Positions 7,274 through 16,726 of a stretch of DNA of 64,000 nt are shown here, piece by piece (positions within the stretch are counted from its first letter, which is position 1; the number at the start of each line of letters is the position of its first letter). The notes beneath the pieces were generated by a model. That model made no database searches. It was given only the letters and a program-made list of their open reading frames with translations, and was not told the DNA's origin. Position numbers and translations under genes: made by a program. Origin of the DNA: Streptomyces sp. PKU-EA00015 (GTDB lineage Bacteria; Actinomycetota; Actinomycetes; Streptomycetales; Streptomycetaceae). The DNA lies in contig NZ_JABZEE010000002.1 in assembly GCF_013387495.1 (NCBI RefSeq), positions 186,001 through 250,000 of the forward strand. The letters are read 5' to 3'.

Positions 7274-9484
7274 TCAGCCCACCACGCTCTCCCGCCATGC
7301 CTTGTGCAGACCCGCGAACCGGCCCTCGCCGCCGATCAGTTCGGCGGGCGGCCCGTCCTCGACGATCCGTCCCCGCTCCATCACCAGCACGCGGTCCGCG
7401 ATCTCCACCGTGGAGAGCCGGTGCGCGATCACCACGGCCGTACGCCCCTCCAGGACGGTGTCCATCGCACGCTGCACCGCCCGCTCACCGGGGATGTCCA
7501 GCGAGCTCGTCGCCTCGTCGAGGATCAGCACCGCCGGGTCGGCGAGCAGCGCACGCGCGAAGGCCACCAGTTGGCGCTGTCCCGCGGAGATGCGCCCGCC
7601 CCGCTTGCGCACGTCCGTGTCGTAGCCCTCGGGCAGCGAGGCGATGAAGTCGTGTGCCCCGATCGCCTTCGCCGCCTGCTCGATCTCCGCGCGGGTCGCC
7701 TCCGGGCGGCCGATCGCGATGTTCTCCGCGACCGTGCCGGAGAACAGGAACGCCTCCTGCGTCACCATCACCACACCGCGGCGCAGTTCCCGCGTGGACA
7801 GCTCGCGCAGGTCCGTCCCGTCGAGCAGCACGCGCCCCTCGGTCGGGTCGTAGAAACGGGCCAGCAGCTTGGCCAGGGTCGACTTGCCCGCGCCCGTCGA
7901 GCCGACGACGGCGACCGTCTGCCCGGCCGGGATCGTCAGGTCGAAGCGCGGCAGGACCTCACCGCCCGTGCGGTACCCGAAGCCGACCCCCTCGAAGACC
8001 ACCTCGCGCCCGGGCCGGTCGTCGTCGCGCACCGGCAGCTCGCGCGGCCGCACGGCCTCCGGCACGGACGGGACCTGGGCCAGCAGACCGGCGATCTTCT
8101 CCAGCGACGCGGCCGCCGACTGATAGGAGTTGAGGAACATGCCCAGCCGGTCGATCGGGTCGTACAGCCGCCGCAGGTACAGCACGGCCGCCGCCAGCAC
8201 ACCCAGGGCCAGCGTCCCCGACGCCACCCGGTAGGCGCCCCACAGCACGATCCCGGCCACCGCCGTGTTGGCCACCAGCCGGGAACCGACCACGTAGCGC
8301 GCCATCTCCAGCAGCGCGTCGCCGTTGCTGCGCGCGTGGCGCTCGTTCAGGACGCGGAAAGCGGCGTCGTTGGCCCGCTCACGGCGGAAGGCGCGCACCG
8401 GCCGGATGCCGTTCATCGTCTCGGCGAACTTCACGATCACCGCGGCGATCGCCGTGGACCGCCTCATGAACACCGACTTCGCACGCCGCTGATAGAGCCG
8501 CACCAGCAGATACAGCGGCACGAAGGACAGCACCGCGAGACCGCCGAGCCCCACGTCGAGCCAGAGCAGCATGGCCGAGATGCAGACGAACGCGAGGACG
8601 ACGCCGATCAGCTCCTGCAGCCCCTCGCTCAGCAGCTCCCGCAGGGACTCGACGTCCGTGGTCGACCGGGAGATCAGGCGGCCCGAGGTATAGCGCTCGT
8701 GGAAGTCCACGCTGAGCGCCTGGGCATGGCGGAAGATCCGTCCCCGCAGGTCGAGCAGCACGTCCTGGTTGACGCGGGCGGAGGCGCGGATGAAGGCGTA
8801 CTGGAGGGAGCCCGCCGCGAGCGCGCACAACGCGTATCCGGCGCCGACAGCGATCAGGGGGCCGTGGTCGTCCGCCCGGAAGGCGGGCACGCCGCGGTCG
8901 ATGGCGTACGCGACGAGCAGGGGACCCGCCTGGATCGTCGCCTGCTGGAGCAGCAGAAGCACGGCCGCGAGCACCACGCGCGCGCGGCGCGGCGCGAGCA
9001 GCGAGCGCAGCAGGGCGCCGGTCGCGCCCTTGGGCGCGGGCAGCGCGTCCCGGTCGAAGGGGTCGCCCGCGGCCCCGGGCCGCCGCCCCGGCTTCCCGTC
9101 GGCTCCTGCGCCGACATCGCGCGATCCCCGGCCCCGGCCGGTCCCGCCCCGGACCGCGGCGTGGGTCCCGACGCCCGAGCGTGCCGCCGCCCCCGCGGCG
9201 TCGGCTGACGCGTCGTCGGACGGGCTCGCGTGCGTCGGCGCGGCGCCGGAGGTGCCGGCCTCGTTCGGGACGGCCGGGCCGCTCGCCCCGGCTGCGGTCT
9301 CCGCCTCGCCTGCGGCGGGACCCGGGTGAGGCGCCGGGCCGGCGGCCGTGTCCGCATGCGTCGTCGCGGCGAGATCCGGACATGCCGCTGCCCCCGCGGC
9401 GTCCGGAGGCGGCCCCGGTGTCCCGTCCGGGCCCGGCCCCGGCGTCGCGCCGGCCGGTGAGCCCGTCGTCGAACCCGTCGTCAC
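7274..9484 (-). CDS. ABC exporter half-transporter (catalytic-site subunit)
   Basis: A 736-residue fusion of membrane and nucleotide-binding domains, from GTG at 9484 that overlaps the TGA of the upstream partner (GTGA), which fixes the start. About 110 N-terminal residues are Ala/Gly/Pro-rich low complexity, an unusual cytoplasmic extension. An ABC-exporter membrane domain follows (first helix VVLAAVLLLLQQATI). The nucleotide-binding domain has Walker A GSTGAGKST, Walker B VLILDEATSSLD with the catalytic Glu, and the H-loop IAHRLST. The signature is ISAGQ instead of LSGGQ. With the upstream gene it should form a heterodimeric multidrug or lipid exporter; the substrate is unknown. Confidence 0.92.
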   Translation of the reverse strand: MTTGSTTGSPAGATPGPGPDGTPGPPPDAAGAAACPDLAATTHADTAAGPAPHPGPAAGEAETAAGASGPAVPNEAGTSGAAPTHASPSDDASADAAGAAARSGVGTHAAVRGGTGRGRGSRDVGAGADGKPGRRPGAAGDPFDRDALPAPKGATGALLRSLLAPRRARVVLAAVLLLLQQATIQAGPLLVAYAIDRGVPAFRADDHGPLIAVGAGYALCALAAGSLQYAFIRASARVNQDVLLDLRGRIFRHAQALSVDFHERYTSGRLISRSTTDVESLRELLSEGLQELIGVVLAFVCISAMLLWLDVGLGGLAVLSFVPLYLLVRLYQRRAKSVFMRRSTAIAAVIVKFAETMNGIRPVRAFRRERANDAAFRVLNERHARSNGDALLEMARYVVGSRLVANTAVAGIVLWGAYRVASGTLALGVLAAAVLYLRRLYDPIDRLGMFLNSYQSAAASLEKIAGLLAQVPSVPEAVRPRELPVRDDDRPGREVVFEGVGFGYRTGGEVLPRFDLTIPAGQTVAVVGSTGAGKSTLAKLLARFYDPTEGRVLLDGTDLRELSTRELRRGVVMVTQEAFLFSGTVAENIAIGRPEATRAEIEQAAKAIGAHDFIASLPEGYDTDVRKRGGRISAGQRQLVAFARALLADPAVLILDEATSSLDIPGERAVQRAMDTVLEGRTAVVIAHRLSTVEIADRVLVMERGRIVEDGPPAELIGGEGRFAGLHKAWRESVVG

Positions 9485-11313
9485 CGGGCCCTCCCTTCCG
9501 CGCCCGTGGCGCTCCTCACGGCCGGCTCCGGTGCGCCGGTGGTTCCCGGGTCCGCGCCCGACATCAGCCAGGCGTACTCCCCGTTGGTCCGCAGCAGTTC
9601 GTGGTGCGTGCCCACCGCCGTGATCCGGCCGCCGGACAGCAGGGCGACGCGGTCGGCGAGCATGACCGTCGAGGGGCGGTGCGCCACCACCAGGGCCGTC
9701 GTGCCCTCCAGGACGCGGCGCAGCGCCGCCTCCACCAGCGCCTCGGTGTGCACGTCGAGCGCCGAGAGGGGGTCGTCGAGCACCAGGAAGCGCGGCTGCC
9801 CGACGACCGCGCGGGCGAGCGCCAGCCGCTGGCGCTGACCACCGGACAGGCTCAGGCCCTGTTCGCCGACCTGCGTGTCCGCCCCCTGCGGCAGGTCGTC
9901 CACGAAGCCCGCCTGCGCGACGTCCAGCGAGCGCCGCAGGTCCGCGTCCGTCGCGTCCTGCGCGCCCATCAGCACGTTCTCGCCGACGCTCGCCGAGAAC
10001 AGCGTCGGCTCCTCGAAGGCCACGGACACCAGCTCGCGCAGCCGCTCGCGGGGCAGCGCGGTGACGTCCTGCCCGTCGAGCGTGATGCGCCCGGCCGTCA
10101 CGTCGTACAGCCGCGGCACCAGTGCCGTGAGCGTGGTCTTGCCGCTGCCGGTGCCGCCGACGAGCGCCATCGTCTCGCCGGGGCGCACGTGCAGGTCGAT
10201 ACGGGCGAGGACGGGCGGGGCGTCCTCGGGGGCGTCGGGGTAGCGGAACTCGACGGCCTCGAAGCGCAGTCCGCCGCTTTCGGCCGGCGCCTTTGCCGGG
10301 ATGTCCCCGGACGTCTCCCGCTCCTCGGGAGCGTCCAGCACCTCGAAGTACCGGTCGGCCGCCGTGGCCGCCTCCTGGCTCATCGCCAGCAGGAAGCCGA
10401 TCGACTCCACCGGCCAGCGCAGCGCCAGCGCGGTCGACAGGAACGCCACCAGCGTGCCGGCCGACAGCCCGCCGTCCGCGACCTGCACGGTGCCCAGCAC
10501 GAGCGCCGCGCCGATCGCCAGCTCGGGGACGACCGTGATGAGTGCCCAGACGCCGCCGAGCAGCCGGGCCTTGCCCAGCTCCGTGCCGCGCAGCCGCTCC
10601 GACAGGGCCCGGAACGCCTCGGCCTGGCTGCGGTGCCGGCCGAAGCCCTTGACGATACGGATGCCGAGGACGCTCTCCTCGACCACCGTGGTCAGATCGC
10701 CGACCTGGTCCTGCGCGCGGCGCGCCACCAGCGCGTACCGCCTCTCGAAGGCGGAGCACGCGACGACGAGCGGCACGATCGGCGCGAGCAGCACCAGCCC
10801 CAGCGTCCACTCCTGCTGGAGCAGGATCACGAAACCGACCAGGATCGTCGTCCCGTTGACGAGGAGGAACGTGAGCGGGAAGGCGAGGAACATCCGCAGC
10901 AGCATCAGATCCGTGGTGCCCCGCGAGAGCAGCTGCCCCGACGCCCACCGGTCGTGGAAGGCGACGGGCAGGCGCTGCAAGTGCCGGAAGAGATCGGCCC
11001 GCATCGCCGCCTCCACCCCGGCCAGCGGCCGGGCGACCAGCCACCGCCGGAAGCCGAACAGCGCGGCCTCCGCAAGGCCGAGCAGCAGCAGCGTCAGCGC
11101 CCCGAGCCACACACCGCCCGGATCGCCGCCGGCCACCGGGCCGTCCACGATCCACTTGAGGACCAGGGGGATGACCAGGCTCAGGCAGGAGGCCACTATC
11201 GCGACGAACGCCGCGCTGAACAGCCGGGCGCGCACCGGACGTACGTAGGGCCACAGGCGCAGGAGCGACCGCACGGTGGAGCGGTCCTGGGGGTCCGAAG
11301 GTGTCGTGGGCAT
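9481..11313 (-). CDS. ABC exporter half-transporter (degenerate-site subunit)
   Basis: A 610-residue membrane-plus-ATPase half-transporter, first gene of the pair. The membrane domain spans about residues 25-310 (first helices around VAIVASCLSLVIPLVL). The ATPase domain carries Walker A GGTGSGKTT, a perfect LSGGQRQR signature and H-loop VAHRPST. The Walker B reads FLVLDDPLSALD, with Asp where the catalytic Glu is expected. That substitution is typical of the non-hydrolytic site in heterodimeric exporters (TM287/288, BmrC/D). It fits the odd ISAGQ signature in the partner, because the degenerate site is built from this subunit's Walker motifs and the partner's signature. Translation is coupled to the downstream gene. 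Confidence 0.92.
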   Translation of the reverse strand: MPTTPSDPQDRSTVRSLLRLWPYVRPVRARLFSAAFVAIVASCLSLVIPLVLKWIVDGPVAGGDPGGVWLGALTLLLLGLAEAALFGFRRWLVARPLAGVEAAMRADLFRHLQRLPVAFHDRWASGQLLSRGTTDLMLLRMFLAFPLTFLLVNGTTILVGFVILLQQEWTLGLVLLAPIVPLVVACSAFERRYALVARRAQDQVGDLTTVVEESVLGIRIVKGFGRHRSQAEAFRALSERLRGTELGKARLLGGVWALITVVPELAIGAALVLGTVQVADGGLSAGTLVAFLSTALALRWPVESIGFLLAMSQEAATAADRYFEVLDAPEERETSGDIPAKAPAESGGLRFEAVEFRYPDAPEDAPPVLARIDLHVRPGETMALVGGTGSGKTTLTALVPRLYDVTAGRITLDGQDVTALPRERLRELVSVAFEEPTLFSASVGENVLMGAQDATDADLRRSLDVAQAGFVDDLPQGADTQVGEQGLSLSGGQRQRLALARAVVGQPRFLVLDDPLSALDVHTEALVEAALRRVLEGTTALVVAHRPSTVMLADRVALLSGGRITAVGTHHELLRTNGEYAWLMSGADPGTTGAPEPAVRSATGAEGRAR

Positions 11314-11414
11314 CAGGTGCGAGCCTACGAGTCACCACTGACAGCCCTCATGTGGTTTTCCGGCGACGCGGGGCCCTGTGCGGACGTTCACCCGAAGACG
11401 TTCACCCGGCAGGC

Positions 11415-13697
11415 CTACGTCCGCACGCGCAGCAGCAGCACGCAGCGGGCGGGCACCCGTACCACCGCACCCCCCTCGTGCACCGTCCCCGGCGCCTGCG
11501 CCTGCTCCTCCAGCGAGGTGTCCACCACCACCTCGTACGCCTCCGCCCACGGCGGTCCCGGCAGCCGGAAGTCCACCGGCTCGCCGGCGGCGTGCAGGAC
11601 CGTCAGGAAGCTGTCGTCCGTCACCTGCGCCCCGCGCGCGTCCCGCCCCGGGATGTCGCGGCCGGACAGGTAGAGCGCCAGCGTCGCCGAGGGCGCGTAC
11701 CAGTCGCCCTCGGTCATCTCCGTGCCCTGCGGGGTGAACCACGCCAGGTCCCGCAGTCCGTCCGGCGCCTGCGGACGGCCCGAGAAGAACGCACGGCGGC
11801 GCAGCACCGGATGGGCGTGCCGCAGGGCGAGAAGCCGCCGCGTCAGCTCCAGCAGTCCGCGCCCGGTCGGCTGCGCCGGCAGCGTCCAGTCCACCCAGCT
11901 GACCTCGTTGTCCTGGCAGTACGCGTTGTTGCTGCCGCCCTGGGTGCGGCCCATCTCGTCGCCCGCCACCAGCATCGGCACACCGGTCGACAGCAGCAGC
12001 GTTGTCAGCAGGTTCCGCAGCTGCCTGCGGCGCAGCGCGTTGATCCGCGGGTCGTCGGTGTCGCCCTCGGCGCCGCAGTTCCAGGACCTGTTGTCGTTCG
12101 TCCCGTCCCGATTGCCCTCGCCGTTGGCCTCGTTGTGCTTGTGCCCGTAGCTGACCAGGTCGCGCAGGGTGAAACCGTCGTGCGCGGTGACGAAGTTGAT
12201 CGACGCGTACGGGCGGCGCCCGCCCCACGCGTACAGATCGCTGGAGCCCGACAGCCGGTAGCCCAGATCCCGCACGTCGTGCAGCGCACCGCGCCAGAAG
12301 TCCCGCACGGAGTCGCGGTACCGGTCGTTCCACTCCGTCCACAGCGGAGGGAACGCGCCCACCTGGTATCCGCCGTTGCCGACGTCCCACGGCTCGGCGA
12401 TCAGCTTCACCCGCCGCAGCACGGGGTCCTGGGCGATGACGGCGAGGAACGGGGAGAGCATGTCGACGTCGTGCATCGAGCGGGCGAGCGCCGCCGCCAG
12501 GTCGAAGCGGAAGCCGTCCACGCCCATCTCGGTGACCCAGTACCGCAGAGAGTCGGTGATCAGCCGCAGCACATGGGGCTGCACCACGTGCAGGGTGTTG
12601 CCGCAGCCCGTGTAGTCGGCGTACCGCCGGGCGTCCGCCTGGAGGCGGTAGTAGCCGCGGTTGTCGATGCCGCGCAGGGACAGCATGGGGCCCAGCTCGC
12701 CCGCCTCCGCCGTGTGGTTGTAGACGACGTCGAGGATGACCTCGATCCCGGCGGCGTGCAGCGCCCGCACCATCCGCTTGAACTCGCCGACCTGCTGACC
12801 CGCCGTGCCGGAGGCCGCGTACGCGGCGTGCGGGGCGAAGTAGCCGATGGAGTTGTAGCCCCAGTAGTTGACGAGCCCCCGCCGCAGCAGATGGTCCTCG
12901 TGCGCGAACTGGTGCACGGGCAGCAGTTCCACCGCCGTCACGCCGAGGTCCACCAGGTGCTCGATCGCCGCCGGGTGCGCGAGCCCCGCGTACGTGCCCC
13001 GCAGCTCCTCGGGGATGCCGGGGTGCAGCTTGGTGAAGCCGCGCACATGCAGCTCGTAGATGACCGAGTCGGCCCACGGCGTCTTGGGCCTGCGGTCGTC
13101 CATCCACTCGTCGCCGTCGGCATCGTCGTGGACCACGACGCCCTTGGGCACGAACGGCGCCGAGTCCCGGTCGTCGCGCACGGTGTCGGCGACATGCTGC
13201 TGCGGCCAGTCCCGCACGTGCCCGTAGACCTCCGGCGGCAGCCCGAAGTCGGCGTAGTCCCCGTCGACCGCGCGGGCGTACGGATCGAGCAGCAGCTTCG
13301 CCGGGTTCCAGCGGGCCCCCGTCCACGGGTCCCAGCGGCCGTGCACGCGGTAGCCGTACCGGTGACCGGGCCCCACACCGGGCACGAAACCGTGCCAGAT
13401 GCCGTGCGTCAGCTCCGTGAGCGGCACCCGCGTCTCGGCGGCCGACGGTCCGGGGCCGTCGAACAGGCACAGCTCGACGGCCTCCGCCCCGCCCGCCCAC
13501 AGCGCGAAGTTGGTGCCCGCGACCCCGTCGGGCCCGACCCGGTACCGCGCGCCCAGCGGGGTCGGGGCCCCCGGCCAGGCCGGCGCGGCGCGCACGGCCG
13601 CCCGGCGGCCCTCCGCGCCGGCCGCCGCCGAAGGAGCACGCGGCGGCCCGCCCCGTACTCCTTCGTCCACCGTCTCCTGCTCGGCTGCGCTCGACAC
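11415..13697 (-). CDS. glgX: Glycogen debranching enzyme GlgX
   Basis: A 760-residue GH13 isoamylase-type enzyme that hydrolyses alpha-1,6 branches of glycogen after phosphorylase action. The start is GTG at 13697, preceded by GGGAGG at a good distance, although the frame is open much further upstream. After an Ala-rich N-terminus comes the CBM48-like domain (GTNFALWAGGAEAVELCLFD), then the catalytic barrel: VILDVVYNHT, GFRFD with nucleophile Asp399, LIAEPWD with acid/base Glu435, and TAHDGF with Asp507. Length and motifs are as expected for GlgX. It is divergent from the L,D-transpeptidase gene at 13914 and in line with the ABC exporter genes (101-nt gap). Confidence 0.93.
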   Translation of the reverse strand: MSSAAEQETVDEGVRGGPPRAPSAAAGAEGRRAAVRAAPAWPGAPTPLGARYRVGPDGVAGTNFALWAGGAEAVELCLFDGPGPSAAETRVPLTELTHGIWHGFVPGVGPGHRYGYRVHGRWDPWTGARWNPAKLLLDPYARAVDGDYADFGLPPEVYGHVRDWPQQHVADTVRDDRDSAPFVPKGVVVHDDADGDEWMDDRRPKTPWADSVIYELHVRGFTKLHPGIPEELRGTYAGLAHPAAIEHLVDLGVTAVELLPVHQFAHEDHLLRRGLVNYWGYNSIGYFAPHAAYAASGTAGQQVGEFKRMVRALHAAGIEVILDVVYNHTAEAGELGPMLSLRGIDNRGYYRLQADARRYADYTGCGNTLHVVQPHVLRLITDSLRYWVTEMGVDGFRFDLAAALARSMHDVDMLSPFLAVIAQDPVLRRVKLIAEPWDVGNGGYQVGAFPPLWTEWNDRYRDSVRDFWRGALHDVRDLGYRLSGSSDLYAWGGRRPYASINFVTAHDGFTLRDLVSYGHKHNEANGEGNRDGTNDNRSWNCGAEGDTDDPRINALRRRQLRNLLTTLLLSTGVPMLVAGDEMGRTQGGSNNAYCQDNEVSWVDWTLPAQPTGRGLLELTRRLLALRHAHPVLRRRAFFSGRPQAPDGLRDLAWFTPQGTEMTEGDWYAPSATLALYLSGRDIPGRDARGAQVTDDSFLTVLHAAGEPVDFRLPGPPWAEAYEVVVDTSLEEQAQAPGTVHEGGAVVRVPARCVLLLRVRT

Positions 13698-13913
13698 CTG
13701 TCGGCCTCCCGCGGCTCGTCGGGCCTGCCGGGAGGGCCCCTCCCGGCACGAGGCCGTCCGGCCGCCACGGCCGGACAGCCCCACGGGCCGCCGCGGCGTC
13801 CCTTCCGCGGCGGCCCTCGTTCGGTCTTTCACCATTTCTGCCCGCGCGGCACTCGTCCCAACATCGCCCCGCCCCCACGTTGCCCGCGGAGGGGGGCAGT
13901 CGTTGGTCGGTAC

Positions 13914-15140
13914 GTGAGACATGTACTGAAGCGGGCAGGGCGGTGCGCGGCCCTCGCCGTGGCCGGGGCAGGACTCGTCGTGGGGCTCGCCGGCTGCACC
14001 GGCGGGACGCTGGACATCGGCAGCAAGCCACGGGCACCCGAGGACTCGATCCGGGTGACCCCCGAAGACGGCGCCAAGGGCGTCGGTCCCGAAGCGCCGG
14101 TGCTGGTCAAGCTGCCCAGCGGCCGGCTGGAGCGGGTGAAGGTGACCAGGGTCGAGGCGGCGGGCCGCACCGATGTGCCGGGTTCCGTCTCGGACGACGG
14201 GCTGCGCTGGACGCCCGCCGAGGGGACGCGGCTGGAGCTCGCCGCGAAGTACAGCGTCGACGTCGTCGCCCTCGACAGCCACGGGCGCCGCACGGCACGC
14301 CACACCACCTTCACCACGGCGGTCCCCGAGCACCACTTCACCGCCTACTTCAAACCGGAGAACCGTTCGACCGTCGGCACGGGAATGATCGTCTCCTTCA
14401 CCTTCAACCGGCCGATCGAGAACCGCGCCGCCGTCGAGCGCGCCATCCGCGTCACGTCCTCGCCCCCGGTCGAGATCGTGGGCCACTGGTTCGGCCACGG
14501 GCGGCTCGACTTCCGGCCGCAGACGTACTGGGAGCCGGGCACACGGGTCACCATCGACATGCGCCTGCGGGACGTGGAGGCCGCGCCCGGGGCGTACGGC
14601 ATCCAGCAGAAGACGATCGCCTTCACCGTGGGCCGCTCCCAGGTCTCCACGGTCGACGCGGCGGCGCACACCATGCGGGTCGTACGGGACGGGCAGCTGC
14701 TGGCGACGGTGCCGATCACGGCAGGGGCGCCCAAGACGACGACGTACAACGGCAAGATGGTCGTCACCGAGATGTTCGACGTGACTCGGATGAACGGCGC
14801 GACGGTCGGCTTCAAGAAGAAGGACGGCAAGGGCGAGTACGACATCAAGGACGTGCCGCACGCCATCCGATTGACGACCTCGGGCACCTTCCTGCACGGG
14901 AACTACTGGGCCGCGGCCGAGACGTTCGGCACGGCGAACGTCAGCCACGGCTGTGTGGGGCTGCGCGACGAGAAGGGCGGCAGCAGCGTGTCCCCGGCGG
15001 GGTGGTTCTTCGACCGCACGCTGATCGGCGACGTGGTCGAGGTGGTCAACTCCAAGGACAGGACGGTCGCACCCGACAACGGGCTCGGCGGCTGGAACAT
15101 GGACTGGCCGCAGTGGAAGGAGGGTTCGGCCCTGGAGTGA
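13914..15140 (+). CDS. L,D-transpeptidase lipoprotein (first of tandem pair)
   Basis: A 408-residue lipoprotein that forms 3-3 cross-links in peptidoglycan or attaches ligands to it. GTG at 13914 follows GGAGGGGGG and gives a short n-region, a hydrophobic core and the lipobox LAGC. Two Ig-like domains cover about residues 45-235 (TPEDGAKGVG... and FKPENRSTVGTGM...). The YkuD catalytic domain follows, with HGNYW and VSHGCVGLRD; the catalytic Cys is about residue 347. The domain order matches the mycobacterial LdtMt2 type. The next gene is a paralog of the same architecture. Confidence 0.92.
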   Translation: MRHVLKRAGRCAALAVAGAGLVVGLAGCTGGTLDIGSKPRAPEDSIRVTPEDGAKGVGPEAPVLVKLPSGRLERVKVTRVEAAGRTDVPGSVSDDGLRWTPAEGTRLELAAKYSVDVVALDSHGRRTARHTTFTTAVPEHHFTAYFKPENRSTVGTGMIVSFTFNRPIENRAAVERAIRVTSSPPVEIVGHWFGHGRLDFRPQTYWEPGTRVTIDMRLRDVEAAPGAYGIQQKTIAFTVGRSQVSTVDAAAHTMRVVRDGQLLATVPITAGAPKTTTYNGKMVVTEMFDVTRMNGATVGFKKKDGKGEYDIKDVPHAIRLTTSGTFLHGNYWAAAETFGTANVSHGCVGLRDEKGGSSVSPAGWFFDRTLIGDVVEVVNSKDRTVAPDNGLGGWNMDWPQWKEGSALE

Positions 15141-15373
15141 CGCGGTGCCCCTCCCGCGGCCGATGAGTCCCGCCCCCGGATCGCCTCCGCCGCCCCGCTG
15201 ACCCCTGGCAGCAGTTTTCGGTGCCCGTCCGATGGACAGGTTGGGACTGAACGGTGACATTCGTGGGGACTTCCGGTGACCTGCGGTGTGATTTTCTGGC
15301 TGCGTGCGTGTGTGAGGCACGCGGGGGTGCGGGGCCTGGCATGGCCAGGCCGTGCTGAGGGGAGAACACAACA

Positions 15374-16618
15374 GTGAACGGGCAGCCGATATCGGGGGCA
15401 TCGGCCGGAGCCGGACGACGCGGGCGCGGGGGCGCCCGGGTGTCCGCGCTGGCGCTGGGGGCGTTGCTGGTGCTGACGGCCTGCGGGGGCGGGGGATCGG
15501 GCAAGGGCGACGACGGCGCCGGCAAGAAGGACGGCGGCAAGGTCGAGAACGCGGCCTCCCGGGCCGTGGTGACGATCGCGCCCAAGGACGGCGCCGACGC
15601 CGTCGCCACGAGCGGTGCCCTGAAGGTCACCGCGGCCGGCGGGAAGCTGACCACGGTCGCCGTGCAGGACGACAAGGGCACGAGGATAGACGGCCGGATC
15701 TCCGGCGACGGCGCCTCGTGGGAGCCGCTGCAGCACCTGGCCGGCTCCACCAAGTACAAGGTGCACGCGGTCGCGAAGGACTCCGACGGCCGTGAGTCGG
15801 CCAAGGACACCACGTTCACCACCCTCGTTCCGCAGAACACCTTCATCGGCCACTACACGCCCGAGGACGGTTCGACGGTCGGCGTGGGCATGCCGGTGTC
15901 CGTCAGCTTCACCCGGGGCATCACGAACCCCGAGGCCGTGGAGAAGGCCATCAAGGTCACCGCCGAGCCGTCCGTGCCGATCGAGGGCCACTGGTTCGGC
16001 AACGACCGCCTCGACTTCCGCCCCGAGAAGTACTGGGCCGCGGGCACCAAGGTCACGGTCAAGCTGAACCTGGACGGCGTCGAGGGCCGCCCCGGCGTCT
16101 ACGGCAAGCAGGCGAAGAGCTTCTCGTTCACCATCGGCCGCTCCCAGGTCTCCACGGTCGACGCGTCCGCGCACACCATGCGCGTCGTGCGCGACGGCAA
16201 GGAGATCAGGAACATCCCGATCACCGCGGGCGCACCGTCGACCACCACGTACAACGGGCAGATGGTCATCAGCGAGAAGTACAAGGTGACCCGGATGAAC
16301 GGCGCCACCGTCGGCTTCGGTGGCGAGTACGACATCAAGGACGTGCCGCACGCGATGCGCCTGTCGACCTCGGGCACGTTCATCCACGGCAACTACTGGG
16401 CCTCGGCGGGCACGTTCGGTTCGGCGAACGTCAGCCACGGCTGCGTCGGCCTGCGCGACGTGCGCGGCGCGTACGACAACGGCACCCCGGCGGCCTGGCT
16501 CTACAACAACTCGATCATCGGCGACGTGGTGATCGTGAAGAACTCCAAGGACAAGCAGATCGCCCCGGAGAACGGCCTGAACGGCTGGAACATGCCGTGG
16601 TCGGAGTGGATCGCGTAA
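15374..16618 (+). CDS. L,D-transpeptidase lipoprotein (second of tandem pair)
   Basis: A 414-residue paralog of the upstream gene, starting with GTG after GGGGAG. The signal sequence ends in the lipobox LTAC, followed by a Gly/Lys-rich linker. Ig-like domains (APKDGADAVATSG..., YTPEDGSTVGVGM...) precede the YkuD domain with HGNYW and VSHGCVGLRD (catalytic Cys about residue 357). The catalytic domains of the two proteins are nearly identical over long stretches (for example QVSTVDA.AHTMRVVRDG), pointing to local duplication. The 233-nt gap between them suggests separate promoters. Confidence 0.92.
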   Translation: MNGQPISGASAGAGRRGRGGARVSALALGALLVLTACGGGGSGKGDDGAGKKDGGKVENAASRAVVTIAPKDGADAVATSGALKVTAAGGKLTTVAVQDDKGTRIDGRISGDGASWEPLQHLAGSTKYKVHAVAKDSDGRESAKDTTFTTLVPQNTFIGHYTPEDGSTVGVGMPVSVSFTRGITNPEAVEKAIKVTAEPSVPIEGHWFGNDRLDFRPEKYWAAGTKVTVKLNLDGVEGRPGVYGKQAKSFSFTIGRSQVSTVDASAHTMRVVRDGKEIRNIPITAGAPSTTTYNGQMVISEKYKVTRMNGATVGFGGEYDIKDVPHAMRLSTSGTFIHGNYWASAGTFGSANVSHGCVGLRDVRGAYDNGTPAAWLYNNSIIGDVVIVKNSKDKQIAPENGLNGWNMPWSEWIA

Positions 16619-16657
16619 CCGGCATCCGAGGGGGCCCGGCGCTGTGAGGCTGTGTCT

Positions 16658-16676
16658 TTTGGGGGATCCCCCCAAA
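16658..16676. terminator. Hairpin terminator after L,D-transpeptidase
   Basis: TTTGGGGG (16658-16665) pairs with CCCCCAAA (16669-16676), with an outer 9-bp arm GGGGCCCGG/CCGGGCCCC (16631-16639 and 16688-16696). It lies 40 nt after the stop codon and before the enoyl-CoA hydratase start. Confidence 0.5.
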
Positions 16677-16713
16677 CCCCCCATGCACCGGGCCCCGTGC
16701 CGTTAACCGCGGC

Positions 16714-16719
16714 TAACCT
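16714..16719 (+). promoter_or_regulatory. Candidate -10 box of a leaderless enoyl-CoA hydratase transcript
   Basis: TAACCT starts 13 nt before the ATG at 16727, and there is no Shine-Dalgarno sequence between them. This places a likely transcription start at or next to the ATG. Confidence 0.4.
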
Positions 16720-16726
16720 TCCCTCC

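Noticed and set aside
7274..11338. A 1354-codon open frame covering both ABC exporter genes on one frame
   Set aside because: The upstream half is an antisense-like shifted frame of the first exporter; real domain motifs show two genes with a GTGA overlap.
11301..13913. Long open frame upstream of the first L,D-transpeptidase
   Set aside because: It is the complementary shadow of glgX; the signal peptide and ribosome-binding site place the start at 13914.
13698..15401. Upstream extension of the glgX frame
   Set aside because: The sequence is the reverse complement of the L,D-transpeptidase; no protein similarity and a good start exists at 13697.
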